Positions 44,201-51,258 of a stretch of 64,000 nt of DNA are shown one piece after another; position 1 is the stretch's first letter, and every line of letters starts with the position of its first letter. Source of the DNA: Bryobacterales bacterium F-183 (GTDB taxonomy: Bacteria; Acidobacteriota; Terriglobia; Bryobacterales; Bryobacteraceae); NCBI GenBank assembly GCA_016865505.2, contig AP025252.1:5788137-5852136 (forward strand). Reading direction: 5' to 3'. Below the pieces are notes generated by a model. That model worked only from the letters and a program-made list of their open reading frames with translations. It was not told the origin of the DNA and ran no database searches. A program made the position numbers and the translations under genes.

Positions 44201-44515
44201 GTTCGCGCGAACGAAGATACTGCCGGTGCCAGCAACGATCGGGGGCAGGGTCGCCGTGAAATTCGAACTGGTGGGGCTGCCAGCGCTGACGCAAGTGGGT
44301 GACGGGGCACCGGGACCGCTGTAGCAAACATCCGTGCTGACGCTGCCGACCAGGTTCACACCGATGATGCGAACGGTGGGGGTAGAACCAGCGGTAGCCG
44401 AGTTGGGGCCAACTACAAAGATGGTGGGGGACTGCGCGAAGGCGGACGAGCCGCCGAGGAGCGCGAACACACCCAACAAAAGGCGGGAGCTCATCGAACC
44501 GAATAACTTGCGCAC
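38231..44515 (-). CDS. Giant secreted TIG/IPT-repeat protein (2094 aa)
   Basis: A 2094-residue exported protein starting at GTG 44515; GGAGGAG lies 8 bases before it and a signal peptide (LLLGVFALLGGSSAFAQ) follows. The body has about 20 TIG/IPT Ig-like repeats of about 85-95 residues, each opening with text such as ITSINPTSQVSGSG or LTSLNPSRANSGGSS and ending SNTVNF. The last ~230 residues, starting near LTVPAVITPAGNGRVQV, form a distinct C-terminal domain. The protein probably lies at the cell surface. It is the last gene of a three-gene minus-strand operon. No membrane anchor is evident, so an unseen export or anchoring step is inferred. Confidence 0.82.
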   Translation of the reverse strand: MRKLFGSMSSRLLLGVFALLGGSSAFAQSPTIFVVGPNSATAGSTPTVRIIGVNLVGSVSTDVCYSGPGAPSPTCVSAGSPTSSNFTATLPPIVAGTGSIFVRANYPSFSSNSFTFQFRGNPSSPGPVISSINPTSQVSGSGDFTITGTGSNLAGLQNAFSIRAFTFSGPDTLPGLTSAATTMSATMPSNLSFAPRDRYFYVSKVIDDFIIYSNLVLHPNTGPTLTSTNPSSIVVGSGNTVVNVVGRFATNGAGVTPTDFSFVPPGGTPVYAVGTGTGTTATVTIPAAALTAVGTGQLIASAPDVEGTIATSIDIQIVPPPPNITGVSPTSIWRNTATTGITLTGTNLATVSALTFTPQGGAAINILPQVTSQTATQVVVSLTAGQTATAGTGTFTLSTVNGTTTRTIAVVDPTLTSASPNTLLKSAGPTTITLTGTNFQASGGNISTVRFTAPVTNTVTDFTPASVTATSATFSLPANAIPNAGTGTVRVIGGGAQSGTVNITIVEPTITSTNPTSALQNGATFNLTLNGSNFNTGGTPTVRFTPPGGSATVLTIVGTPTANQVVATVPNTLLTTAGNAIITVQTGNAVSPNYTFAVGSGPTLTNINPTNAPRNSATITNFVLTGTNFTAGGTPTVNWVGPTGSASLTVSASSATSITATIPASLMVTAGTATVSVTTGTSTTGTQTFTITELPSISFIDPPQVFAGGGSFTMFLFGSNFTASGSPSVRFTPPGGSAVTLTPSSATNTNLTVTVPANLITNVGNANVQVLSGANAASLVSTLPILPSPVITSITPTGVQAGTGNTVLTITGSNLTQLSFYLLTRVRFGSTLLTPTSETPTQVVVTVPANLLTTPGVFPVTVEIEQQVGNIAKVPEASRTPLMVGNVSNAVNFTVFGPLTVTSLNPTRVAVGSGNFTLTINGNGFQSGDIVDFNGTNITPSNITSGAITATIPANLISTTGAKAVRVRNSVGTNSNSVNLIADYVLTSLNPPGALQGGPAFPLTVTATTPIAQGASIIFNGSTVTGGTVNGNTITATIPANLIASGGTGAPVTITDGTANSNTLTFNFNTQITLTSVNPDRVEAGTGNTAVTLTGSGFVSGMSLVFNGTSVTTTVNSSTSASATIPSTLLATPGVVPVLLRVGGEVPRDSNTVNFTILTALRLTSLNPSRANSGGSSFTLTATGAGFVPGAIIRFNGVNLSTTFVNSTTLQTVISSALLGLPGNVEVRVLLPDERTSGPQTFTILPALRITSITPAAVAAGANQLTMTVNGEGFVPESVVRLGGLSLLTTFVNANQLTALVSDAALATPNTLDVLVANPGGTESNRVSFAVGGRLTLSAVTPNNAALNSPAIQVTLTGEGFNTSTIARFNSIDLVTTFISSTQLRATIPSDQFRVAGNFPVTVSNGGQPSNSVNFEVGAKPELTFLNPDAITAGARGFTLIVLGRNFQPGATIRFGGENLPTTFVSGSQLSAPVPATLLVTPRTVPVSVANTQGDPSNSLDFRIVNLTLTSLDPPRATAGGAAFTLTLTGTGFISGASASFGSTPVTTSFGSATSLTAQIPASAILNAGTIQVSVANPDGARSNAVPFVVQSNVPSITRLNPNSVVAGSGEVSVAVTGGGFVNGSVVQVNGNGVQTSFGSSSALDAVIPASLTNQIGNLSVRVVNPGNVESNTVNFAVTAPTPAITRVVPGTINAGSSVPVNLAITGTGFVNGSVVQFNGSGIETSFGSSTSLSAVIPVSALATAGNATIRVVNPGDILSNTVQFVIAGDFSLTSVNPTTLVRGGTTNLSIGVSGTGFANGAVVLLGGNELATTFNSATSLTAVVPPALLSAAGTVPVAVRNADGAVSNALNIRVDNPIPVPPLTLTVPAVITPAGNGRVQVVLQGPAPVDLTGTLVITFVNNSNNSPNNYIDPALLFQGNNSRTVSFTIPAGQTTAIIPTDGAFSPGTVAGTIVVTITQLNGGGQNLLPNPAPTRNITVDRAVPVVIPGSVRISNITGGFQVELNGISSPRDLARISYTFSSSSSILEGTTITVEVGPLFQTYFQSQAGLDSGGTFRFVMPFTVSGGEANSVTSVTVVLTNSAGNSTAVTGGR

Positions 44516-44518
44516 TGC

Positions 44519-45415
44519 TTACTCCTCCACCTTTCGATCACCAACGGCTGGAATGGCTTTGACTTCACCGCTTGCGGACAGCATCCAGGATGCGCCTCCG
44601 CGTTCTGTTGCGAATACGACGTCGCCGCGTTGCCGCAGCAGTTCGATCTTTTGTGACACGGCCGCCAGGGGCTGTTCGCCCAACAAGGTGCCGGTCTGAC
44701 GGTCATACAAACGCATGCCTTCGCGGGTGAGCAACAGGACGCCTGCATTCGTAACGGCCAGGCGTTCGGCTGTGTCTATGCCTCCGGCGATTGTGCGGCC
44801 TTCGGCGGTGAACTCCACGAGGTCGCCGGTGGCTTTGGAAAAGATCACCAACACATCGGAGTTGGCTCCGAAGCTGAAGATGCAGTCGATGCAGGGTCCG
44901 GCATCGTCGGTGCCGCGAGTGACGCGGCTATCACGAACAAGGGCCGATACGCCGCTATCGCTCAGAGCGTACACGCCATCGCCAATCGATTCCTGGCGGG
45001 CTTCGGTGACGGATTCGGGCAAGCCGGTAAAGACTGTCGCCGTACCGTCGACCAGTACGGCCATGGAACGGGCCGAGGGCGAGAAGATGGCGCGATCGAG
45101 GTCCGCAATCGGACGGCTCAGCGCCTTGTACACTCCGGTGTCGAGCAGCAGGATGCCGCTTTCTTCCGTACCTTTGGAGATCAAGGCCCAGCGGTGTCCC
45201 GGCGCGATGCGCACGGCGGTGGTTCCTTCGGGTAGAAGGCCGGAGATGGGGTCCGACCAGCGCGCGGCTCCGGGTACGCCGAGGAGGGCGCGAACTTCGC
45301 CGGTTTCCGCTGTGTAGCGGTACGCCATCACGGGCGACTCGGCTTTTTGATCCGCTGCGACCAAGGCGCACGCGGAGGCAATCCAAACAAGAGGCAAACA
45401 ATTTTGCTTCAACAT
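44519..45415 (-). CDS. Secreted beta-propeller-like protein, unknown function
   Basis: A 298-residue exported protein with a signal peptide (LPLVWIASACALVAA). It is built of short beta blades (HRWALISKGTEESGILLLDTG, AIFSPSARSMAVLVDG, LAVTNAGVLLLTREGMRLYDRQTG). Two Cys occur close together in CIDCIF. The stop lies 3 bp before the giant TIG gene start, and the Ig-like protein gene lies 27 bp upstream, so it is the middle gene of the operon. No enzymatic motif was found. It may act in assembly or as a partner of the TIG protein; this is an inference from context. Confidence 0.7.
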   Translation of the reverse strand: MLKQNCLPLVWIASACALVAADQKAESPVMAYRYTAETGEVRALLGVPGAARWSDPISGLLPEGTTAVRIAPGHRWALISKGTEESGILLLDTGVYKALSRPIADLDRAIFSPSARSMAVLVDGTATVFTGLPESVTEARQESIGDGVYALSDSGVSALVRDSRVTRGTDDAGPCIDCIFSFGANSDVLVIFSKATGDLVEFTAEGRTIAGGIDTAERLAVTNAGVLLLTREGMRLYDRQTGTLLGEQPLAAVSQKIELLRQRGDVVFATERGGASWMLSASGEVKAIPAVGDRKVEE

Positions 45416-45442
45416 GTTGCAGGTCCTTTGCGTCGTGCGTTC

Positions 45443-46054
45443 TTAGGGGCGGGGAGGAGTGACGGTGCCACCGGCACCAACGCCGATGCGGATGCCGCCG
45501 GGTTGATTGTTACCGCCGTTGTTGTTGTCGCCGCCGGTGAGGGCCACGGCGGTTCCTACGCCAGCAGCAGCTACGACGCCCAGGATCACGGCCAAGGTTG
45601 TCGCCGTGACGGCGGCTGTGGCGAGAACGTTGGCGGTGGCGATCTGTACCGCAACCGATTGTCCGCCGGAGGAGGTGCTGACATTGATGTTGTACTGGCC
45701 GGGCACCTGGTTGGGCGTAAAGGACGCCGACGCCTGGCCGAGGTTGTTGGTAGTGACGGTGGTCATCTGGCCGCCACCGACAAAGGTACCGCTCGGTCCG
45801 CTGGTGGGCAGTGCAAATACGACGGCGACACCGGCTACCGGCTTGTTATTGCGGTCCCGCACTTCCACCACCGGGCGCGTCGCGCGGCCCTTCTTGATGT
45901 TGTTCTGCGCGTTCTCACCACGCAGAATGACTAACTTATAAAGGGGAGCATCCTGTTGTTGGGTTTGCGCCAGGGCCCGCATCTGCGCGGGCGGCGCGGC
46001 AAGCAGCACCGTACAAGCCACGGCAAGCGCAGCCCGTTTATCTATCCACTTCAT
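45443..46054 (-). CDS. Secreted Ig-like (Big-1 type) protein with hydrophobic segment
   Basis: A 203-residue exported protein starting at ATG 46054, with a GGGGGGAG sequence five bases upstream. After a signal peptide comes an invasin-type Ig domain: VVEVRDRNNKPVAGVAVVFALP, GPSGTFVGGGQMTTVTTNN and FTPNQVPGQYNINVSTSSGG. Then a long hydrophobic helix (VTATTLAVILGVVAAAGVGTAVAL) and a Gly/Asn-rich tail. This is a typical acidobacterial layout. It leads the three-gene operon that ends with the TIG protein. The upstream ORF extension is not supported. Confidence 0.75.
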   Translation of the reverse strand: MKWIDKRAALAVACTVLLAAPPAQMRALAQTQQQDAPLYKLVILRGENAQNNIKKGRATRPVVEVRDRNNKPVAGVAVVFALPTSGPSGTFVGGGQMTTVTTNNLGQASASFTPNQVPGQYNINVSTSSGGQSVAVQIATANVLATAAVTATTLAVILGVVAAAGVGTAVALTGGDNNNGGNNQPGGIRIGVGAGGTVTPPRP

Positions 46055-46118
46055 TGACTCCCCCCTAAATTCTCTACCTAAGGGTGCCTGCAAACGCAGA
46101 CACACCTCTATCTAACAA

Positions 46119-46134
46119 GCGTGGAAAACCACGC
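46119..46134. promoter_or_regulatory. Inverted repeat in the leader of the TIG operon
   Basis: GCGTGG-AAAA-CCACGC is a 6-bp perfect inverted repeat 65 bp upstream of the first gene of the TIG operon. Nearby, TTTTGCGACC occurs twice (46149 and 46163 regions). Either could be an operator; nothing more specific can be said. Confidence 0.35.
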
Positions 46135-46172
46135 CCGAGTATCAAATGTTTTGCGACCGGCTTTTTGCGACC

Positions 46173-46424
46173 CTAGTCTTCTTTCTTCTTCAGCTTGCTC
46201 TCGTTGTCGGCGATGAAGGTCCGGATCTCGGGGCCTTTCTCGAGCAGCTTCTCCCACTGTTCGCGATACAGTGTCACAGGAAAGCGGCCCAGACCGTAGA
46301 CGGAGACCGCACCCTTCTCGCTCACTTTGAACGAGATGGTGCCACGTACGGCCGGCTTCTTGAGCTTTTCGTTCTCTTGTTTGAGTCGTTCAATCTCAGC
46401 TTGGAGTTCTTCTGGCGTCGGCAT
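46173..46424 (-). CDS. Small coiled-coil protein (83 aa), unknown function
   Basis: An 83-residue protein starting at ATG 46424. The N-terminal half (PEELQAEIERLKQENEKLKK) is a clear coiled coil. The rest, RGTISFKVSEKGAVSVYGLGRFPVTLYREQWEKLL, seen in pieces, is a compact domain common in Cyanobacteria and Acidobacteria but without known function. No signal peptide or membrane segment. It stands between the TIG operon and the divergent glycosyltransferase gene, and may be a separate transcript. Confidence 0.65.
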   Translation of the reverse strand: MPTPEELQAEIERLKQENEKLKKPAVRGTISFKVSEKGAVSVYGLGRFPVTLYREQWEKLLEKGPEIRTFIADNESKLKKKED

Positions 46425-46509
46425 ATACCTTGGTAGTTTACCCCAACGGCAATTCCCTAGAGCCGGGCAGATCCTTTAGAATCAGATTTGTGACCCGGAG
46501 AGTGGCGGA

Positions 46510-47589
46510 TTGAGTCTGGTGGTGGCTGCGCTTGTAGCTGCCGGGATGTTCGCCATTGTTTGGTTCTCCCGCAGACAGTACCAGGAAGTGCTGGAGCTGG
46601 AACCTGCCTCCGGCGAAGCGGCCAAAGAAGCGCAAGTTACCGTTATCATCCCAGCGCGGAACGAAGCCTCCCATATCGAAAAATGCATCCAGAGCCTGCG
46701 TCAGCCGCAGGTGGTCGAGATTCTGGTTGCTGACGATGCCTCCAAAGACAAGACAGCGGAAGTGGCGCAAAACGCTGGCGCACGCGTGATTGCAGGTCCT
46801 CCGCGATCGGTTGGGGTGTACGGCAGAGCGAACGCCTGTTACCACGCGTCGCATGAGGTCACAACCAAGTGGGTGTTGTTTGCCGACGCGGATACGTGGT
46901 ACGAACCGGGGTTTGTGGCGGCGCTGCTCGAACGGGCGGAAGCAGATCGCCTGGACATGATTATGTTGTTCCCGCGGAACCGCTTCCGCTGGGTGAGCGA
47001 ACAGATTCTCACGCCGTACGCCTGGGGCATTCACTTTACCGGGGTGAGCGATGCCAACATCTATAACCTGAAGCATCCGGAGTTTCTGGCCGCGGGGCGC
47101 TGCATGCTGTACCGCAAGGACGCCTATGACTTTACGGGCGGACATCGTGCGGTGCTGCGGTTGCCGTTTGAAGACGCCGAGCTTGCGAAGCTTGCCAAGC
47201 GGCATCGCCTGCGGTTTGAGGTAATGCGGGCGAGCCGGTTTGCTTCGGTGTCGATGGACGATTCGCTGTTAGAGATTTTTCGAAAGTTCCCGCGTTTGTC
47301 GTTTCAATATCTCGTTGCCAATACGCGGCGGCGGTGGATCGTGCTGAGCGCGTCGTTTCTGTTTTTCCTCTATTTTCCCGTGCTGGGCTGGCTCTTGTAT
47401 GACGGCCAAGCGGTGGCTGGGTGGTTGTTCGCCATGACTCCTGCCGCTGCAACGTACCGTTGGTATCGCAATCCTGTGATGCCGCTATTTTCTCCGTTCG
47501 CAATTTTGTTGTTTCAATTTTTGGCCGTCTATTCGATCGCTGCGCACTACTTCGGGTTCCACGGCTGGTGGAAGGGGCGGCAACTGTAA
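46510..47589 (+). CDS. Membrane-associated family 2 glycosyltransferase
   Basis: A 359-residue glycosyltransferase. TTG 46510 is used, since GGAG lies nine bases upstream; the first residues are a membrane anchor (LVVAALVAAGMFAIVW). The GT-A domain shows VIIPARNEASHIEKCIQSL, LVADDASKDKT, and FADADTWYEPGF with the DxD motif. Three C-terminal transmembrane segments (LSASFLFFLYFPVLGWLL, AVAGWLFAMTP, FAILLFQFLAVYSI) follow. It is of the CrtQ/hopanoid-glycosyltransferase general type. The sugar and acceptor are unassigned. Confidence 0.8.
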   Translation: MSLVVAALVAAGMFAIVWFSRRQYQEVLELEPASGEAAKEAQVTVIIPARNEASHIEKCIQSLRQPQVVEILVADDASKDKTAEVAQNAGARVIAGPPRSVGVYGRANACYHASHEVTTKWVLFADADTWYEPGFVAALLERAEADRLDMIMLFPRNRFRWVSEQILTPYAWGIHFTGVSDANIYNLKHPEFLAAGRCMLYRKDAYDFTGGHRAVLRLPFEDAELAKLAKRHRLRFEVMRASRFASVSMDDSLLEIFRKFPRLSFQYLVANTRRRWIVLSASFLFFLYFPVLGWLLYDGQAVAGWLFAMTPAAATYRWYRNPVMPLFSPFAILLFQFLAVYSIAAHYFGFHGWWKGRQL

Positions 47590-47600
47590 GCGATTTGACT

Positions 47601-47640
47601 CGTACCCATTTTGGGTATCAGAATACCCTTTATGGGTACG
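47601..47640 (+). promoter_or_regulatory. Nested operator covering the start of the winged-helix gene
   Basis: Four TACCC/GGGTA half-sites form two nested palindromes: the outer pair is CGTACCCAT (47601-47609) and ATGGGTACG (47632-47640), the inner pair GGGTAT (47613-47618) and ATACCC (47623-47628). The ATG at 47632 lies within the outer half-site. Binding here would block both transcription and translation start, so autorepression is strongly suggested. Confidence 0.65.
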
Positions 47641-48237
47641 AGCCAGATTTTGTTCGGCGCGGTGAGAGAAAAGGTACTTACGCTTCTGTACGGTCATCCG
47701 GCGCAGCGTTTTTATCAGAGAGAGATCATCGATTATGCCGGATTAGGGTCCGGCGCGACGCAGCGGGAGCTGGCGCATCTGGCCTCTGTGGGCGTGCTCT
47801 TACGCACGCATGAGGGGCGGCAGACGTACTTTCAAGCGAACGCGGAAAGTCCGCTGTATCCCGAGCTTGTCGCGCTGATTCGCAAGACGACGGGGATCGC
47901 TCCGTTTCTGGCCCTGGCACTCGAACCCGTGAAAGACTGGATCGATTTTGCCTTTTTGTATGGCGAGATCGGACCGGTCGGGCCGTTGCATCTGGCCGTG
48001 GTGGGCGACATCACCATGCGTACTTTAAGCGAGACCTTGCAGCCGGCCGAAGAGCGGCTGGGACGGAAGATCGAGGTGTCGCTGCTGATCGTAGCCGGGT
48101 TGCGGCGCAAGAGTTTTGCAGATCCCAAAGTGTTTTTGATTGGCGATGCGGCTAGCTTCGGCCGAGCCGCCGGAGCGCCTTCCGAGCCGCCTCCACCCCG
48201 CGATACTGCGCCTCCTCGAAAATCGAAAAGCCGCTGA
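47632..48237 (+). CDS. Winged-helix regulator fused to a degenerate nucleotidyltransferase domain
   Basis: A 201-residue protein starting at ATG 47632. SQILFGAVREKVLTLLYGHP, YQREIIDYAGLGSGATQRELAHL and VGVLLRTHEGRQTYFQAN form a winged helix. The next ~90 residues resemble the MNT-type nucleotidyltransferase fold, but the usual GSxxxGxxxxxSDxDLxV catalytic text reads FLYGEIGPVGPLHLAVVGD and lacks the metal-binding Asp pair. The protein is therefore probably a DNA-binding sensor and not an enzyme. The C-terminal Pro/Arg tail overlaps the convergent flavoprotein gene by 86 bp. Confidence 0.72.
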   Translation: MGTSQILFGAVREKVLTLLYGHPAQRFYQREIIDYAGLGSGATQRELAHLASVGVLLRTHEGRQTYFQANAESPLYPELVALIRKTTGIAPFLALALEPVKDWIDFAFLYGEIGPVGPLHLAVVGDITMRTLSETLQPAEERLGRKIEVSLLIVAGLRRKSFADPKVFLIGDAASFGRAAGAPSEPPPPRDTAPPRKSKSR

Positions 48238-49666
48238 GGTCGGAGTTGGCGTAGTAAAGTCCCGGCTGGCCTTCGATCCACTGTTTGCGTTGGGCTGAGC
48301 CGAGGAAGCCGGGTACGGGACGGGCCATGGCGTGACCGAGGCGCATAATGTCGATGCGCGACACACAGTCGGCGATGTCGCGATGGGCGCGTGAGAGGTC
48401 CGCGAGGATGAGGTCGCGCCAGTAGCCCCAATCTTTTTCGAGCAGGATCTTGCGATACGCCGCGGGGGACTGGTCGACGAGCGCCCAGTAATAGGTCCAG
48501 ACGGACTGCTGGCGTACGGTGGCGAGGCTCATGTGGGTAGCGACCACGTAGCCGAGCGACGGCGAATCGTAAATGACGTTGTCCCATGCGATGTCACCGG
48601 CTTGTTCGGGCATACGGTGCAGAGTGAGGTTCGCGGTGATCCAGGGCGAATAGACGAAGTCGCACTTGGGGGACACGGCGGCTTCCACAATGTACGATGC
48701 GAGGAACGTCGGGGCGGCCCAAATCACGGTGTCCGCGAGGTAGGCGGTCTGTTCCGTAAACACCTTCCATTGCTGGCCTTCGCGGGCAATTCGGTATACC
48801 GGCGCGCTGGCCTTGAGATATTTGTGAACGCGCTCTTTAAGGCGTTCGACAATCCAGCCGTTGCCTTCGGGCCAAGTGAGGGGGCCTTTCTCTTCCGGTT
48901 CGCGGCTGGCGAATTCGTGGATGCCCGCCCAGGCGGACGTGGTGTCGAGATTGGAGCCGTAGTCGTCGCGGCAGGAGTAGTTGATGTACCACTGCAGGTA
49001 CTCGGAGTCGAGGCCGTTGCGGCGGAGCCATTCGCGCATGTTGATGCGGTCCAGCGAGAGGTCCGGGGATTTGCCGCTGGCTTCGAGAGGCTTGGTGAAC
49101 TGTCCGGTGGCGCGGGCCTCGCGCATGAGGGCGTCGAACTTTTTGTACTGGTCGTGATCTTTGCGGGTGGCGCCGATTTCGGGTTCGATGGCTTCCTGCC
49201 AGCGCCCGTGCAGGTAGAGGCGTTCCTGCGGGGAAAAGCACAGGTGGCGCTCTTCCCATACGCCGTCTTTGAGCAGGCCGAGTTCGGTGCAGAGTTCGCG
49301 GACGAGGGTGCTTTCGCGGTTGGCGACGGGAAGGTAATGCGCGGCCCAGGGGTAGCGCGAGACTTCGTTCTGGCCCCAGCGGGCGTTGCCTCCGATCTGC
49401 TGCTCCATCTCGAGCAGTACGAAATCGCGAAAGCCTTTACGGTTGAGGTGCCAGGCGGCGGAGAGTCCGGCACAGCCACCGCCTACGATGACGGCGGGGA
49501 TACGGACGGTTTGTTTGGGTGCGGCAAAGCCCGGCTTGCCGTCGCGCAGACGGTGGCCGAGAGGGAACCCATCGTTGACGAAGCCGCCCGCGATGTTGCG
49601 AGCGGCTTGTCCACTTTTGGAGCTAAGACCGAGCAGTGCGGCGGATACAAATCCGCGTCGATTCAT
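48152..49666 (-). CDS. FAD/NAD(P)-binding flavoprotein (amine-oxidase/protoporphyrinogen-oxidase-like)
   Basis: A 504-residue protein starting at ATG 49666, with a Tat-like leader (MNRRGFVSAALLGLSS). VIVGGGCAGLSAAWHLNRKG is the dinucleotide motif, followed by the amine-oxidase GG motif QIGGNARWG and C-terminal GLYYANSDLSGFSIFEEAQYRG for FAD. The catalytic pocket is unassigned. It begins inside the last codons of the CotH gene (4-bp overlap ATGA), so the two are coupled. It is the fourth gene of the VTC-DUF4956-CotH operon, an association I do not recognise as standard. Confidence 0.8.
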   Translation of the reverse strand: MNRRGFVSAALLGLSSKSGQAARNIAGGFVNDGFPLGHRLRDGKPGFAAPKQTVRIPAVIVGGGCAGLSAAWHLNRKGFRDFVLLEMEQQIGGNARWGQNEVSRYPWAAHYLPVANRESTLVRELCTELGLLKDGVWEERHLCFSPQERLYLHGRWQEAIEPEIGATRKDHDQYKKFDALMREARATGQFTKPLEASGKSPDLSLDRINMREWLRRNGLDSEYLQWYINYSCRDDYGSNLDTTSAWAGIHEFASREPEEKGPLTWPEGNGWIVERLKERVHKYLKASAPVYRIAREGQQWKVFTEQTAYLADTVIWAAPTFLASYIVEAAVSPKCDFVYSPWITANLTLHRMPEQAGDIAWDNVIYDSPSLGYVVATHMSLATVRQQSVWTYYWALVDQSPAAYRKILLEKDWGYWRDLILADLSRAHRDIADCVSRIDIMRLGHAMARPVPGFLGSAQRKQWIEGQPGLYYANSDLSGFSIFEEAQYRGVEAARKALRRLGRS

Positions 49667-51258
49667 TTCGGTTTGTAGGCTAGCAGAAACTTGCGGCGTC
49701 CTTCGACAAAGGTCTTCATGCTCATGGCCGGGGGCGCGCCAGGGCGGCGGAAACCGCGGTCGTCTTCTTCGCCGTCCACGGTGAGTCCGTTGTGGAAGGC
49801 TTCGAAGGAATCGAGCTTGCGAGTGTCCGTTTTGACGTCTGCTTCGATGAGCTTTTGGTACTTGGCGGCCATGGGGCCGAGCTTGTCCCAACTCATCCAT
49901 TTGTCAGCGATGTCGCGCATGTAGGCGAGGTACTTGGTGCGGAGCGAGGGTACGGCGAGGAGGCGGCTGATGAGGACCCGCTTGCTGTCCTGCGAGCCGG
50001 CGAAGGGATCGAGTTCGGTACCGTTGCCCATGTTCGTCATACCGCGCATGCCGGGGCCACCCTCCGGTGGACGGATGGTTTCGTTGGCGTCGTGCGGGAT
50101 GACGTGGAACTTGCCTTTGGCGTCGAGGTAGATCGAATAGTCGCTGGAGCGCACCCAGTAGCCGTCGCTATTGACGAAGGATTTTTCGAGAGCGAGGAAC
50201 TTGAGAGCGCCGTCGATGTCGAGGATGGGCTGCAGGGCTTGTTCGAGCTGATCGATGGGGGTTTCCGTAAGGACTTTGGTCAGGCGGACCAGCGCGGCCC
50301 AATCCTTTTTGTTGTCCTTGGACTTGATCTCGTAGATCTTCTTATAGGCTTCGATGTCTTCGCCCAGGTAGCTGAGGCCGCCCTGTCCCATGGGGCTGCC
50401 GGAGACTTTCCAGCGGGCGCCGCCGCCTTCCGGGAACCATTCTTTGACGAAGTCGCCATTGAACTGTTCCTGGCTGACGTAGATGCCCCAGCTTTCGCCG
50501 TTGATGACCACACGCATGAAGTTGGCTTTGGGAGCCGGGATGTACTTGCGGGCGATGTCGAGGTACATCACGGTGCGGAGGAACGTCGGGTCGCCGTGGG
50601 CGTTGAGGAGGTTCAAGGTGCGGTAGCCGTTGAGGCGCTGGTCCTTGTTGAGGAAGTCCACGGAGAGGTTCAAGGAGCGCTTGCGTCCGGCGGGGACCAT
50701 CATGAAGCTGGACATGCCGCGGAAGTGTACGCCGACGCCTTTGTAGAGCTTGCCGTCGACGGTCATGTTGACGGGTATGTCGACGTCGGTGTTGTTGAAG
50801 TCCGCCATTTCGGCTTCCCAATCCGGGTTTTCGAACTCCAGGAAGATGGTGCGGAGGACGTTGGGGTCGTAGAGGGGCTCGTTGCCGTACTTCTTGACCT
50901 GGTCCGGCGTGAGTTTGGGTCCAGGCTTGGGGGTGCTGTTTTCGCCGTCACCGCCGCCGCCGAAGGGTCCTCCACGGCGGCCGAAACCGGGTCCGCGGCG
51001 AGGCATGGTCTTGAGCTTTTCGCGGGCGGCTTTGCGTTCGGTGGCATCGAGGTAGCCGCTGCTGTCTTTGTCGAATTCCTTGAGCAGTTTGGTGTTGCCG
51101 CCGCCGGGAGGTCCGAAGCCTCCGGGTCCGCCGGGGCCGCGGCCGAAGCCGGGAGGTCCGCCAGGGGGGAAACCGCCTCCGGGTGGCGGGGGTGGAAAGT
51201 CCTGGGCCAGTAATGCTGCTGTGACTGTGGCGGCGGCAAGACAGAAAAACGTGGTCAT
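49663..51258 (-). CDS. Secreted CotH-family kinase with EF-hand
   Basis: A 531-residue exported protein. After a signal peptide comes a Pro/Gly-rich stretch (residues about 21-54) and a calcium loop DKDSSGYLDATE (63-74), then the CotH kinase domain: LYKGVGVHFRGMSSF, RTLNLLNAHGDPTFLR, FMRVVINGESWGIYVSQEQ and VIPHDANETI. CotH proteins are atypical kinases phosphorylating secreted proteins, known from spore coats. It overlaps DUF4956 by 4 bp and the flavoprotein by 4 bp, so it is translated in a coupled unit. Its substrate is unknown. Confidence 0.86.
   Translation of the reverse strand: MTTFFCLAAATVTAALLAQDFPPPPPGGGFPPGGPPGFGRGPGGPGGFGPPGGGNTKLLKEFDKDSSGYLDATERKAAREKLKTMPRRGPGFGRRGGPFGGGGDGENSTPKPGPKLTPDQVKKYGNEPLYDPNVLRTIFLEFENPDWEAEMADFNNTDVDIPVNMTVDGKLYKGVGVHFRGMSSFMMVPAGRKRSLNLSVDFLNKDQRLNGYRTLNLLNAHGDPTFLRTVMYLDIARKYIPAPKANFMRVVINGESWGIYVSQEQFNGDFVKEWFPEGGGARWKVSGSPMGQGGLSYLGEDIEAYKKIYEIKSKDNKKDWAALVRLTKVLTETPIDQLEQALQPILDIDGALKFLALEKSFVNSDGYWVRSSDYSIYLDAKGKFHVIPHDANETIRPPEGGPGMRGMTNMGNGTELDPFAGSQDSKRVLISRLLAVPSLRTKYLAYMRDIADKWMSWDKLGPMAAKYQKLIEADVKTDTRKLDSFEAFHNGLTVDGEEDDRGFRRPGAPPAMSMKTFVEGRRKFLLAYKPK

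Noticed and set aside
38231-44515. Regularly spaced repeats as a CRISPR array
   Set aside because: The repetition is at protein level, about 270 bp apart and strongly diverged, as expected for TIG domains.
49792-51213. A 473-residue plus-strand frame
   Set aside because: Antisense to the CotH gene; biased composition without motifs.
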